DNA of 31,216 nucleotides from Pedobacter sp. UBA4863 (GTDB taxonomy: Bacteria; Bacteroidota; Bacteroidia; Sphingobacteriales; Sphingobacteriaceae): NCBI RefSeq assembly GCF_002399615.1, contig NZ_DHDZ01000046.1, positions 1 to 31,216 of the forward strand, read 5' to 3'. Each line of letters starts with the position of its first letter. Within the stretch, counting starts at the first letter, position 1. A program made the position numbers and the translations under genes. Shown piece by piece: positions 21,652 through 29,828 of the stretch. A model generated the notes under the pieces. It was not told the origin of the DNA and ran no database searches. It was given only the letters and a program-made list of their open reading frames with translations.

Positions 21652-24609
21652 CTATTTTTTTGCGTCGTCGTCGTTAGATAAATCGATTACAATTGGTGTA
21701 GAGATACATAGTGATGAGTAAGTACCAATGATACGACCAATTAATAAAGCAAAGATGAAACCACGGATGCTATCGCCACCGAAAATGAAGATTACGATTA
21801 ATACGAAGAATACCGATAACGAGGTTAAAATAGTACGACTTAAGGTACTGTTTAACGCAAAGTTGATCAATTTAATTCGCTCTTCGCCATGTGCATCGGC
21901 TTTGCCGCTTTCTGCTAAACGTTCACGAATACGGTCGAACACGATTACTGTTTCTGTCATGGTATAACCCATTACTGTTAAAATTGCCGCGATGAAATCT
22001 TGACCAATTTCTAATGGGAAAGGCAATACGCCATCTAAAATGGTATAGAACGAAAGTACCAAAAATACGTCGTGGAACAACGCAATTACGGCACCTAAAC
22101 CATATTGCCATTTTTTGAAACGTACCAAAATGTAGATAAACATTACTAAACACGAGAACAATACGGCATAAACTGCACTCGAAATGATGTCGCTAGCAAT
22201 GGTTGGCGTTACTTTTTGTGAACTCTCAATGCTGTATTTGGCTCCCAAGCCGTCCAAACCTTTACGTAATGCAGTTTCAACAATTTTATCTGCATCTGGT
22301 GCTTGGTCATTAATATGGTAAGGAGTAGTAATTTTTAATGAATTATCGGTGCCAATAGTTTTTACCAAAGCCTCTTCACCTTCAAAATTAACTGATAGTG
22401 CTTTAGAAACTTCTTCGGTATTCAACTGCTTGTCGAATTTCACCATGTAAGTTCTACCGCCTTTAAAGTCAACGCCTAAGTGTAAGCCATCATTTTTGAA
22501 GTAAAAAATAACCCCTGCAACGATAATTACAGTAGAGATAATGTAATATAATTTTCTATGTCCAACGAAGTTGAAGGCTAAATTTTTAAATGCATTACGT
22601 GTAATGTTATTATCGAAAGTAATGTTGGCTTTTTTGTCCATCAATGATTCGAAAATCAAACGAGAGATCAATACCGCTGCAAATAACGAAGTAACAATAC
22701 CAACACACAAAGTAGTTGCGAAACCTTGTACCGGACCCGAACCAAAAACAAATAGGATGATACCTAAGATGAATACGGTAATGTTAGAGTCTAAAATAGA
22801 AGACATGGCGTGTTTGAAACCTTCTCTGATAGCTACATTGGTAGATTTACCTTTTGCCAATTCTTCACGTACACGCTCAAAAATAAGGATATTGGCATCT
22901 ACCGATAGACCAATGGTTAATACGATACCTGCAATACCAGGAAGTGTTAATACTGCACCAAATGCAGCTAAAATACCCATGATAAAGAATACGTTAATTA
23001 ATAACGCAATGTTAGCCACCCAACCCGCTTTGTTGTAGTAGAATGCCATGAAAGCAAGAATTACCACGAAAGCTAATACAAATGAGATTAAACCGCTATC
23101 GATAGCTTGTTGGCCTAATGATGGACCAACTACGAAATCTGAAACGATTTTTGCAGGAGCAGGTAACTTACCAGCCTTTAATACGTTAGCTAAATCTTTA
23201 GTATCTTCTTTAGTGAAGCTTCCAGTGATAGAAGAAACACCGTTAGGAATTTCGTCTCCTACCGTAGGAGCAGAGTAAACCGTGTTGTCTAATACAATTG
23301 CAATTGCTTTTTTGTTATTAGGATCGGCTGATGCTTCTGCTGTTAATTTTTTCCATTTCGATGCACCTTCGCTGGTCATGAACATGGTTACATCAGGGTT
23401 GTTGTTTTGGTCGTAACCATCGCGAGCGTTAGCAACAGCATCACCGCTTAAATCAGGACGGCCATCTAACGAAGTTACTTTGATTGCATAAAGTTCGAAC
23501 GCTTTGGTGCCAGTTCTAGGCTTTAATCCCCACATGAACTTTAAGGTAGTAGGCACTAAAGATTTTATTTCTGGCCTAGCTAACATGGCGTTAACCTTAG
23601 CAGTATCTTTTTGTAAAGCATAACCCACTACAGCACCAGGCATTAATTGCGGTTGTCCGTTTTCGCCTTGGTAAATAGGTAGCTGTAATAAAGTATTGAT
23701 TAATGGGCTTGTTTTAGCTAGTTCGGCAGCCATAGCAGTTGCGCTGGTATCTTTAGCGGCAGTTGTTGCGCCTTTAGTTAAGCCCGCTAATTTACCTCCT
23801 TTAGCAGTTGTGTCGGCAGTTGCCGTAGCCACAGTATCTTTTAAAGTTACTGCTAATGTTTTATTGATATTCTCTAAGATTGGATAAACCTCTTGAGATT
23901 GATACACTTGCCAGAATTGTAACTCGGCCGAACCTTGTAATAATTTACGAACACGTTCTTTGTCTTGGATACCCGGCATCTCAATGAAAATTCTGTTAGA
24001 ACCTTCTTGTTTTTGCATGTTAGGGCTTACCACACCAAAACCATCAATACGGCTACGTAAGATAATGAATGAACGGTCGATAGCACTTGTAGCTTCTTTG
24101 CTTAAGAAAGATTTTACCTCGTTATTGCTAGCGTTAGCTTTTAATTGCGCCGAGTTATCTTGGTTGGCAAAAAAATCTGCTAATTTACCGTTAGGTACTA
24201 ATTTTTCATATTCGTTTACAAACAGTGCAATGAAATCTTTACCACCAGCATTCATTTGCGTTTGTGCATTTGACAATGCTTTGTTGAAATTCTCATCAGC
24301 AGTGTTGCCCGCTAACGATTTGGTCAACTCGGCCAAAGAAATCTCCATGGTAACGTTCATACCACCTTTAAGGTCTAAGCCTAAGTTAATTTCTTTGCTT
24401 TTTACTTGTTGATAGGTAAGGCCCAATAACGGATATACCTTTTCGGTAGCCATCGAGTCCAAGTATGCTTTTTCTTTTGCTTCATCGCCTTTTGCAAATT
24501 CCTTAGCCTTTTTCTCTACGTTGTAAGTAATGATGTTGAAAGAAAGTGAATACAGACAGACAATACCCAAAAGTATCGCCATAAATTTAATAAAACCTTT
24601 ACCTTGCAT
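21652..24609 (-). CDS. secDF: Protein translocase subunit SecDF (fused)
   Basis: This inner-membrane accessory of the Sec translocon uses proton motive force to help pull proteins across the membrane. It has 985 residues, the natural SecD-SecF fusion usual in Bacteroidota. The SecD half has helix 1 (about 10-28), the motif LGLDLKGGMNVTMEIS, the large periplasmic P1 region (about 60-480) with RIDGFGVVSPNMQKQ, and the helix bundle including GIAGIVLTIGLSVDANILIFERVRE. The SecF half begins near 690 with LHLGVDFKGGRTYMVKF and contains TVMGYTMTETVIVFDRIRERL. A Lys/Thr/Ala-rich insert near 265-295 (TATADTTAKGGKLAGLTKGA) is a low-complexity linker. It is monocistronic, with its own promoter and terminator. 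Confidence 0.97.
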   Translation of the reverse strand: MQGKGFIKFMAILLGIVCLYSLSFNIITYNVEKKAKEFAKGDEAKEKAYLDSMATEKVYPLLGLTYQQVKSKEINLGLDLKGGMNVTMEISLAELTKSLAGNTADENFNKALSNAQTQMNAGGKDFIALFVNEYEKLVPNGKLADFFANQDNSAQLKANASNNEVKSFLSKEATSAIDRSFIILRSRIDGFGVVSPNMQKQEGSNRIFIEMPGIQDKERVRKLLQGSAELQFWQVYQSQEVYPILENINKTLAVTLKDTVATATADTTAKGGKLAGLTKGATTAAKDTSATAMAAELAKTSPLINTLLQLPIYQGENGQPQLMPGAVVGYALQKDTAKVNAMLARPEIKSLVPTTLKFMWGLKPRTGTKAFELYAIKVTSLDGRPDLSGDAVANARDGYDQNNNPDVTMFMTSEGASKWKKLTAEASADPNNKKAIAIVLDNTVYSAPTVGDEIPNGVSSITGSFTKEDTKDLANVLKAGKLPAPAKIVSDFVVGPSLGQQAIDSGLISFVLAFVVILAFMAFYYNKAGWVANIALLINVFFIMGILAAFGAVLTLPGIAGIVLTIGLSVDANILIFERVREELAKGKSTNVAIREGFKHAMSSILDSNITVFILGIILFVFGSGPVQGFATTLCVGIVTSLFAAVLISRLIFESLMDKKANITFDNNITRNAFKNLAFNFVGHRKLYYIISTVIIVAGVIFYFKNDGLHLGVDFKGGRTYMVKFDKQLNTEEVSKALSVNFEGEEALVKTIGTDNSLKITTPYHINDQAPDADKIVETALRKGLDGLGAKYSIESSQKVTPTIASDIISSAVYAVLFSCLVMFIYILVRFKKWQYGLGAVIALFHDVFLVLSFYTILDGVLPFPLEIGQDFIAAILTVMGYTMTETVIVFDRIRERLAESGKADAHGEERIKLINFALNSTLSRTILTSLSVFFVLIVIFIFGGDSIRGFIFALLIGRIIGTYSSLCISTPIVIDLSNDDDAKK

Positions 24610-24656
24610 TGTTTGTTTATTCTATTTTTATATGTAAGCTGTTTTTAACAAGTCGG

Positions 24657-24664
24657 CAAATCTA
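24657..24664 (-). promoter_or_regulatory. -7 promoter element of secDF
   Basis: On the minus strand TAGATTTG matches TAnnTTTG, 48 bases upstream of the secDF ATG. The -33 region is AT-rich without a clear TTTG. Confidence 0.45.
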
Positions 24665-24726
24665 ATTATTTTTTTAAATAATAGAACTGCTAAATGTAAT
24701 TTTATTGGGATAACAAATATATTAAG

Positions 24727-24783
24727 CTCCAGATGCACAAATGATTTTAGTTATTTTTAGAATATTAATCTGTGCATCTGTGG
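24727..24783. repeat. CCACAGAT palindromic element, copy 2
   Basis: CTCCAGATGCACAAATG and AATCTGTGCATCTGTGG are inverted arms around an AT-rich centre, of the same family as 8933-8993. It lies between secDF and folA. Confidence 0.55.
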
Positions 24784-24793
24784 CTGGTAAAGC

Positions 24794-25315
24794 TTAACGG
24801 CGCTCTAAAGTAGAGAAAGTATAAGCGAATTTGTTCTTTTCGTCGGGCAAATGGTCCTCTTTCCAAACTTCTTCCCAAGTCGCGTTATCCAATTCTGGAA
24901 AGAAAGCATCTGCGTCAAAATCTTGGTGCACACGGGTAAGTTCTATCTTATCACAAAGTGAGATAGCTTGCCTGTAAATTTCGGCACCACCAATAATGTA
25001 AACTTCTTCTTGTTTACAAAGCGATAAAGCTTCTGCTAAGGAGTTTACAACTTCAATCCCCTCAATTTGTAGCCCTTTTTGACGGGTAATGACAATATTC
25101 CTTCTGTTTGGTAAAGGCTTTCCAATAGAATCGTAAGTTTTGCGTCCCATAATAATGGTATGCCCAGAGGTGATGCTTTTGAAATGCTTTAAATCGGCAG
25201 GTAAGTGCCAAAGTAGTTGGTTGTCTTTGCCAATGGCATTGTTTGATGAAATGGCGACTACTAACCCCAAACCCCTAAAGGGGCTTTCCTGTTTACTGTT
25301 TATGTTTTGCTCCAT
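24794..25315 (-). CDS. folA: Dihydrofolate reductase with repeat-derived N-terminus
   Basis: This enzyme reduces dihydrofolate to tetrahydrofolate with NADPH, restoring the cofactor consumed by the adjacent thymidylate synthase. It has 173 residues. The family core runs LVVAISSNNAIGKDNQLLWH, then LPADLKHFK with the active-site acid, then TIIMGRKTYDSIGKPLPNR and VYIIGGAEIYRQA. The first ~17 residues (MEQNINSKQESPFRGLG) are extra; SPFRGLG is encoded by the left arm of a palindromic repeat (25263-25291). No later Met could serve as start before the conserved core, so this extension is probably translated. It lies 42 bases downstream of thyA, and the two form a classic thymidylate-cycle pair. Confidence 0.95.
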   Translation of the reverse strand: MEQNINSKQESPFRGLGLVVAISSNNAIGKDNQLLWHLPADLKHFKSITSGHTIIMGRKTYDSIGKPLPNRRNIVITRQKGLQIEGIEVVNSLAEALSLCKQEEVYIIGGAEIYRQAISLCDKIELTRVHQDFDADAFFPELDNATWEEVWKEDHLPDEKNKFAYTFSTLERR

Positions 25316-25357
25316 TGATTTCGTTTACGCTAATTCCCTCTTTAGGAGGTTAGGGGG
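25263..25357. repeat. CCCCTAAAGGGG inverted repeat across folA start
   Basis: Left arm AACCCCAAACCCCTAAAGGG (from 25263, ending CTTTCCTG at 25291) lies inside folA. Right arm TCCCTCTTTAGGAGGTTAGG (ending GGGTT) at about 25335-25359 lies between folA and thyA and touches the thyA stop. It is related to the element at 3989-4082. Confidence 0.55.
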
Positions 25358-26152
25358 TTACACGGCTACTATCCCCTTAATATGTGGATGCGCCTCGTAA
25401 TCCACCAACTCAAAATCTTCAAATTTAAAATCGAAGATATTCTTTACTGCTGGATTGATTTTCATGGTAGGCAAAGGTTTTGGATCTCTGCTCAATTGCA
25501 ATTTTACTTGTTCTAAGTGGTTGTTGTAAATATGTGCATCACCAAAAGTGTGGATAAAATCTCCAGCTATTAAGCCGCAAACTTGTGCTACCATCATGGT
25601 TAACAAGGCATAAGAGGCAATATTAAAAGGTACGCCTAAAAAGATATCAGCACTGCGTTGATACAACTGGCAGCTCAACTTACCATCGGCTACGTAAAAC
25701 TGGAAAAAAGAGTGACACGGCGGTAAAGCCATGTTTTCAATTTCAGCAACATTCCAAGCAGAAACAATAATACGTCTGCTATCTGGGGTGTTTTTAATGG
25801 TATTGATAATTTGGGTAATTTGGTCGATATGCCCACCGTTTGGTGTAGGCCAACTGCGCCATTGCGAGCCATAAACCGGCCCTAAGTTGCCATTTTCGTC
25901 AGCCCATTCGTCCCAAATGCGTACACCGTTATCTTTTAGGTACTTAATGTTGGTATCGCCCTGCAAAAACCAAATCAACTCGTGTATGATAGATTTTAAA
26001 TGCAGTTTTTTGGTGGTTACCATAGGGAAGCCATTTTGCAGGTTGAAGCGCATTTGATAACCGAATACGCTAATGGTGCCCGTTCCCGTTCTATCGTGTT
26101 TTTGTGTGCCGGTATCTAGCACATGCTGCATTAAATCTAAATATTGTTTCAT
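25358..26152 (-). CDS. thyA: Thymidylate synthase
   Basis: This enzyme methylates dUMP to dTMP using methylenetetrahydrofolate, releasing dihydrofolate that FolA recycles. It has 264 residues, the standard length of the short ThyA form. Conserved blocks are KHDRTGTGTISVFGYQMRF, SIIHELIWFLQGDTNIKYL, VYGSQWRSW, catalytic Cys in LPPCHSFFQFYV, and LYQRSADIFLGVPFNIASYA. DFIHTFGDAHIYNNH and a C-terminal HPHIKGIVAV complete the active site. It is the first gene of the thyA-folA pair. Upstream lies a palindromic repeat. Confidence 0.97.
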   Translation of the reverse strand: MKQYLDLMQHVLDTGTQKHDRTGTGTISVFGYQMRFNLQNGFPMVTTKKLHLKSIIHELIWFLQGDTNIKYLKDNGVRIWDEWADENGNLGPVYGSQWRSWPTPNGGHIDQITQIINTIKNTPDSRRIIVSAWNVAEIENMALPPCHSFFQFYVADGKLSCQLYQRSADIFLGVPFNIASYALLTMMVAQVCGLIAGDFIHTFGDAHIYNNHLEQVKLQLSRDPKPLPTMKINPAVKNIFDFKFEDFELVDYEAHPHIKGIVAV

Positions 26153-26172
26153 AGTTTTTTAAACCTACTTTT

Positions 26173-26257
26173 CGTCATTTCGAAGGAGGTACGACTGAGA
26201 AATCTGTTCGTTAAAAGCATCTAACTAGTAGATTTCTCACTATCGTTCGAAATGACG
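26173..26257. repeat. GTCATTTCGAA palindromic element, full copy
   Basis: CGTCATTTCGAA (26173-26184) and TTCGAAATGACG (26246-26257) are perfect 12-base arms. Inner arms GAGAAATCT (26197-26205) and AGATTTCTC (26230-26238) continue the pairing. The whole could form a long hairpin and resembles dispersed elements frequent in Bacteroidota. A diverged copy lies at 6203-6260. Confidence 0.7.
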
Positions 26258-26396
26258 CACTATTAAGGATCGCTATTTCAAATAGTGAAACACAAATTTA
26301 GCCATTAAAAATGAACCTCGTGTTTATGTTTTTCAACAGTATTGATGATTGTTAGATTTCTGTGGTGTAAATCGATATTTTATCTTCAAAATACAT

Positions 26397-26404
26397 TAGA
26401 TTTG
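26397..26404 (+). promoter_or_regulatory. Possible -7 element of the DUF1287 gene
   Basis: TAGATTTG fits TAnnTTTG but ends only 7 bases before the ATG at 26412, which would make the transcript nearly leaderless. The -33 box is not evident. Confidence 0.3.
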
Positions 26405-26411
26405 CTACAAT

Positions 26412-27002
26412 ATGATGTTAAAAAAGATAATCTGTTTTGCGGTGATAAGTTGTTTGCTTTGTACAGCAAGCTTTGCCCAATCAATAACGGCATCAAAACT
26501 TTCTGCTGCAACAATTTCAATTATCAATAGCAAAATAGTGTACGACCCCGCTTATGTTAAAATAGCTTATCCTAACGGTGATGTGCCCGCTGGTACAGGT
26601 GTATGCACTGATGTGGTGATTAGGGCTTATCGTAAATTGGGGATTGATTTGCAAAAGGAAGTACATGAAGACATGAAAGCGAATTTCAGTTTATATCCAA
26701 AAAATTGGGCTAGCAAAACTACCGATAGCAATATAGACCATAGGCGTGTGCCTAATTTGATGGTTTTCTTTGGTAGAAAAGGTGCAAAGAAACCGATGAC
26801 TAAAAATGCTGCTGATTATTTGCCAGGAGATATAGTATGTTGGGACTTGAATGGCAAACAATTGCATATAGGTTTGGTGATAGACCGTAAATCTGCCGAT
26901 GGTAAGCGTTACTTAATTGTACATAATATTGGCGGAGGTCAAGTAGCAGAAGATATTTTGTTTGCTTGGAAAATTATTGGGCATTATACCTATAAGTTGT
27001 AA
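26412..27002 (+). CDS. Secreted DUF1287 protein (NlpC/P60-like fold)
   Basis: This 196-residue exported protein has a signal peptide (about 1-22, CFAVISCLLCTASFAQ). The mature part follows DUF1287: YPNGDVPAGTGVCTDVVIRA with candidate catalytic C65, then RKLGIDLQKEVHEDM and HRRVPNLMVFF. LPGDIVCWDLNG precedes HIGLVIDRKSADGKRYLIVH, which carries candidate catalytic His. C-terminal VHNIGGGQVAEDILFAWKI is typical. The Cys-His arrangement is like NlpC/P60 amidases, so action on peptidoglycan or related peptides is possible, but DUF1287 activity is not established to my knowledge. It is probably monocistronic. Confidence 0.88.
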   Translation: MMLKKIICFAVISCLLCTASFAQSITASKLSAATISIINSKIVYDPAYVKIAYPNGDVPAGTGVCTDVVIRAYRKLGIDLQKEVHEDMKANFSLYPKNWASKTTDSNIDHRRVPNLMVFFGRKGAKKPMTKNAADYLPGDIVCWDLNGKQLHIGLVIDRKSADGKRYLIVHNIGGGQVAEDILFAWKIIGHYTYKL

Positions 27003-27009
27003 GTTTTAA

Positions 27010-27125
27010 GTAATAGGTTTTACGTTTTGTCTTTGCTCTTTTATCTTTAGTCTTTGTTCCTTGCTCTTTGTTCTTTAATCCTTGCTCTTTATTCCTTGCT
27101 CCTTTATCTTTGTTCCTTGCTCTAT
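27010..27125. repeat. Pyrimidine-rich degenerate tandem repeat
   Basis: Units of about 7 bases (CTTTGTT, CCTTGCT, CTTTATT and variants) follow one another for over 100 bases upstream of ispE. On the minus strand they give a Lys/Glu/Gln/Asn-rich ORF (NKEQG-type repeats) that is judged non-coding. This is simple-sequence DNA that could vary in copy number. Confidence 0.6.
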
Positions 27126-27167
27126 TTTTTAATCTAAAATCGTACTTCGTCAATCTAAAACCCAAAG

Positions 27168-27971
27168 ATGTTAACATTTGCCAACGCCAAAATAAACTTA
27201 GGCCTGTTCCTTACCGAAAAACGAACTGACGGTTACCATAACCTGCAAACCGTTTTTTATCCCATAAAGATACACGATGTAGTAGAATTGGTAGATGCTG
27301 AGCAAACCAATATGCTAATCAAAGGAATCGATATTCCTGGCAGTGCTACAGATAATATTTGTTTCAAGGCATTTAAAACACTGCAAAAAGATTTCAATTT
27401 ACCTCACCAACAAATTGTACTGCTAAAGAATATTCCGGTTGGGGCAGGCTTAGGTGGAGGCAGTGCCGATGCCGCCTTTTTAGTCAAATTGGTCAATCAG
27501 AAGTTTAAACTTGGTTTAACTGATGAACAAATGGAAGCTTATGTACGCCCTTTGGGAGCCGATTGTGCATTCTTCATTAAAAACAAACCTGCCTATGCTT
27601 TTGCCAAAGGCGATGAATTTGAAGATCTTGCTATTGACCTATCTGCATACTATTTGGTATTGGTAAAGCCCCCTGTGCATGTAGCTACTGCCGAAGCTTA
27701 TAGTAACGTAAAAACAAAACAGCCTTCCAGTTTTTTAAAAGATTTGATACATTTGCCCTTACAAGATTGGCAAGCTCACATTTTCAACGATTTTGAGCCT
27801 TCTGTTTTTGCAAAATATCCACAAATTGACGAAATAAAAACAAAGCTTTACCAAGCTGGAGCTAAATTTGCGCTCATGAGTGGTAGCGGATCTGCTGTAT
27901 TTGCAATTTTCGAAAAAGAAGTGCAATTGCCAGAACTGCAGAAAGAGAATTTAGTTTTTTACAATGTTTAA
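27168..27971 (+). CDS. ispE: 4-diphosphocytidyl-2-C-methyl-D-erythritol kinase
   Basis: This GHMP-family kinase phosphorylates CDP-methylerythritol in the MEP route to isoprenoid precursors. It has 267 residues. The start LTFANAKINLGLFLTEKR contains the catalytic Lys and Asn region, with DGYHNLQTVFYPI following. The ATP-binding glycine loop is PVGAGLGGGSADAAF at 90-104. PLGADCAFFI carries the substrate Asp, and FALMSGSGSAVFAIF closes the GHMP fold. It presents the route used in Bacteroidota, consistent with the taxon guess. It is followed 84 bases later by an osmC gene on the same strand. Confidence 0.96.
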   Translation: MLTFANAKINLGLFLTEKRTDGYHNLQTVFYPIKIHDVVELVDAEQTNMLIKGIDIPGSATDNICFKAFKTLQKDFNLPHQQIVLLKNIPVGAGLGGGSADAAFLVKLVNQKFKLGLTDEQMEAYVRPLGADCAFFIKNKPAYAFAKGDEFEDLAIDLSAYYLVLVKPPVHVATAEAYSNVKTKQPSSFLKDLIHLPLQDWQAHIFNDFEPSVFAKYPQIDEIKTKLYQAGAKFALMSGSGSAVFAIFEKEVQLPELQKENLVFYNV

Positions 27972-28055
27972 GCTGAAAATCTAAAGCAAAAAGACTAAAA
28001 CATAATGTATGAAAAGCTTTAAGCCTTGAGCTTTTAGCTTTAAGCTTTTTAAAAG

Positions 28056-28478
28056 ATGGAAATCAACCTGATCCGCAAAAGCGGAAAATTTAATTTTGAA
28101 GCACAAAACGAAAGCGGCTTTACCGTAGCGTTAGATGCTAAACCCGCCATAGGAGGCCAAGGGAAAGGCTTTCGGCCAATGGAAATGTTATTGATTGGAT
28201 TGGGCGGCTGTAGCGGTATCGACATGGTGAACATCCTTACCAAGCAAAAAGAGCAGCTAAACGATATTAAAATCAACATCAAAGCCACCCGAAAAGAAGA
28301 GGAAACACCTGCAATTTTCGATGTGATTGATATCCAGTTTAACCTATTCGGCGATTTAAGCGTGCAGAAAGTAGAACGTGCCCTACAAATGACTTTTGAT
28401 AAATACTGCTCTGTTTCTAATATTTTAGGCAGATCGGCAACTATAAATTTTACATATACTATAAATGGTAATAAGTAA
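28056..28478 (+). CDS. OsmC/Ohr family protein
   Basis: This 140-residue cytoplasmic thiol peroxidase-like protein has RPMEMLLIGLGGCSGIDMVN with C52 and DKYCSVSNIL with C118, the two redox cysteines of the family. The Arg that positions the peroxide has a candidate in KGFRPME. OsmC proteins reduce organic hydroperoxides, but several relatives lack clear activity, so the substrate is not assigned. Just upstream (28012-28050) AAAAGCTTTAAG and CTTTAAGCTTTTT form an imperfect hairpin that ends right before the ATG. Confidence 0.9.
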   Translation: MEINLIRKSGKFNFEAQNESGFTVALDAKPAIGGQGKGFRPMEMLLIGLGGCSGIDMVNILTKQKEQLNDIKINIKATRKEEETPAIFDVIDIQFNLFGDLSVQKVERALQMTFDKYCSVSNILGRSATINFTYTINGNK

Positions 28479-28550
28479 TACGTTATTAAGTTATACGGAG
28501 TAATGCTGCCTATAACGTGAAACTTATCACCTAAAACTTACAACTCAATA

Positions 28551-29714
28551 ATGTCCGATAATTTCGAAACCATAGCCATACGCACTCAAACCGAAAGAAG
28601 CTTACACAAAGAGCATTCGGCACCTATTTACCTAACCTCGAGCTATAAGTTTGATGATGCAGAAGAAATGCGTGCATTGTTTGCCAACGAAAAGGAAGGG
28701 AACGTTTACAGTCGGTATTCTAACCCAAATACTTCAGAGTTTATAGAGAAGATGGCTTTGTTAGAAGGTGCAGAAGATGGTTTTGCAACGGCAACCGGTA
28801 TGGCAGCCATTTTCACTACTTTTGGCACTTTCTTAAAAAGTGGCGATCATATTCTTTCGAGCCGCTCTGTTTTTGGTTCTACGCACCAATTGCTCACCAA
28901 CGTATTTGCTAAATGGGGCGTAACCTTCGATTATGCCGATTTAGATAAACCACAAGATTGGGAAGGCTTGATTAAACCTAATACCAAAATTATTTTCGTA
29001 GAAACACCTTCTAACCCAGGTATTGATATTATTGATTTAGCGTTTTTGGGTAAATTAGCAAAGAAACATAACACTTTGTTGGTAGTTGATAATTGTTTTG
29101 CTACACCATACCTACAACAACCTATTAAATTAGGTGCGCATATTTCTATCCATTCGGCCACTAAATATATCGATGGGCAGGGGCGTGCCTTAGGCGGGGT
29201 TATTTTAGGTGCCAAAGCTTTAATTACCGAAGTGGTGGCTTTTGCTCGTCACAGTGGTCCGGCACTATCGCCATTTAATGCATGGCTTTTATCAAAAAGC
29301 TTAGAAACCTTGGCTGTTCGCATGGATCGCCATTGCGAAAATGCGTTGAAAGTAGCAGCCTATTTAGAAAAACATCCAAAAATTAAGTTGGTTAAATATC
29401 CTTTCTTGCCATCGCACCCGCAATATGAAATTGCCAAAAAACAGATGAAACAAGGCGGAGGTATTGTAACCATTGTGGTGAACGGAGGAATTGAAGGCGC
29501 TCGTAAATTTATGGATGGCTTGAAAATGTTCTCTATCTCCGCAAATTTAGCTGATACGAAATCTATTGCTACTCACCCAGCAACAAGCACACATAGCAAG
29601 TTAAGTGAAGAAGAACGTAACATTGTGGGCATCGAACAAGGCTCTATTCGTTTGTCTATCGGTTTAGAGCATATCGACGATATTTTAAAAGATATTGAAC
29701 AAGCTTTGAGTTAA
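28551..29714 (+). CDS. metZ: O-succinylhomoserine sulfhydrylase-like PLP enzyme
   Basis: This Cys/Met-metabolism PLP enzyme (387 residues) is likely to make homocysteine directly from activated homoserine and sulfide in methionine biosynthesis. Features include NVYSRYSNPNTSEF, GMAAIFTTFGTFLKSGDHIL, VETPSNPGIDIIDL, VDNCFATPYLQQP and the PLP lysine K205 in HSATKYIDGQGR. The segment YIDGQGRALGG resembles MetZ rather than cystathionine lyases. C-terminal LKMFSISANLADTKSIATHP and QGSIRLSIGLEHIDDI are complete. The choice between succinyl- and acetylhomoserine as substrate is by resemblance only. Confidence 0.88.
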   Translation: MSDNFETIAIRTQTERSLHKEHSAPIYLTSSYKFDDAEEMRALFANEKEGNVYSRYSNPNTSEFIEKMALLEGAEDGFATATGMAAIFTTFGTFLKSGDHILSSRSVFGSTHQLLTNVFAKWGVTFDYADLDKPQDWEGLIKPNTKIIFVETPSNPGIDIIDLAFLGKLAKKHNTLLVVDNCFATPYLQQPIKLGAHISIHSATKYIDGQGRALGGVILGAKALITEVVAFARHSGPALSPFNAWLLSKSLETLAVRMDRHCENALKVAAYLEKHPKIKLVKYPFLPSHPQYEIAKKQMKQGGGIVTIVVNGGIEGARKFMDGLKMFSISANLADTKSIATHPATSTHSKLSEEERNIVGIEQGSIRLSIGLEHIDDILKDIEQALS

Positions 29715-29770
29715 AACAGCGTAATAGCGATAATTACTTCTTTTTAGCGTTCAAATCTAAATAGCTGCTA

Positions 29771-29817
29771 TTTTAGTAAAAAGTGATAAACTAATATTTT
29801 TTACTAAAAATATTAGT
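29771..29817 (+). promoter_or_regulatory. Two mutually exclusive hairpins before the radical SAM gene
   Basis: TTTTAGTAAAAA (29771-29782) is the perfect complement of TTTTTACTAAAA (29798-29809). ACTAATATTTTT (29790-29801) is the perfect complement of AAAAATATTAGT (29806-29817). The two 12-bp stems share bases and cannot form together. The second ends 11 bases before the ATG and is followed by ATTTTTA. It may be the metZ terminator, a regulator site or a translation switch. Confidence 0.5.
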
Positions 29818-29828
29818 ATTTTTATCTC

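Noticed and set aside
26974..27177. Minus-strand ORF rich in Lys, Glu, Asn and Gln
   Set aside because: It is produced by the pyrimidine tandem repeat upstream of ispE.
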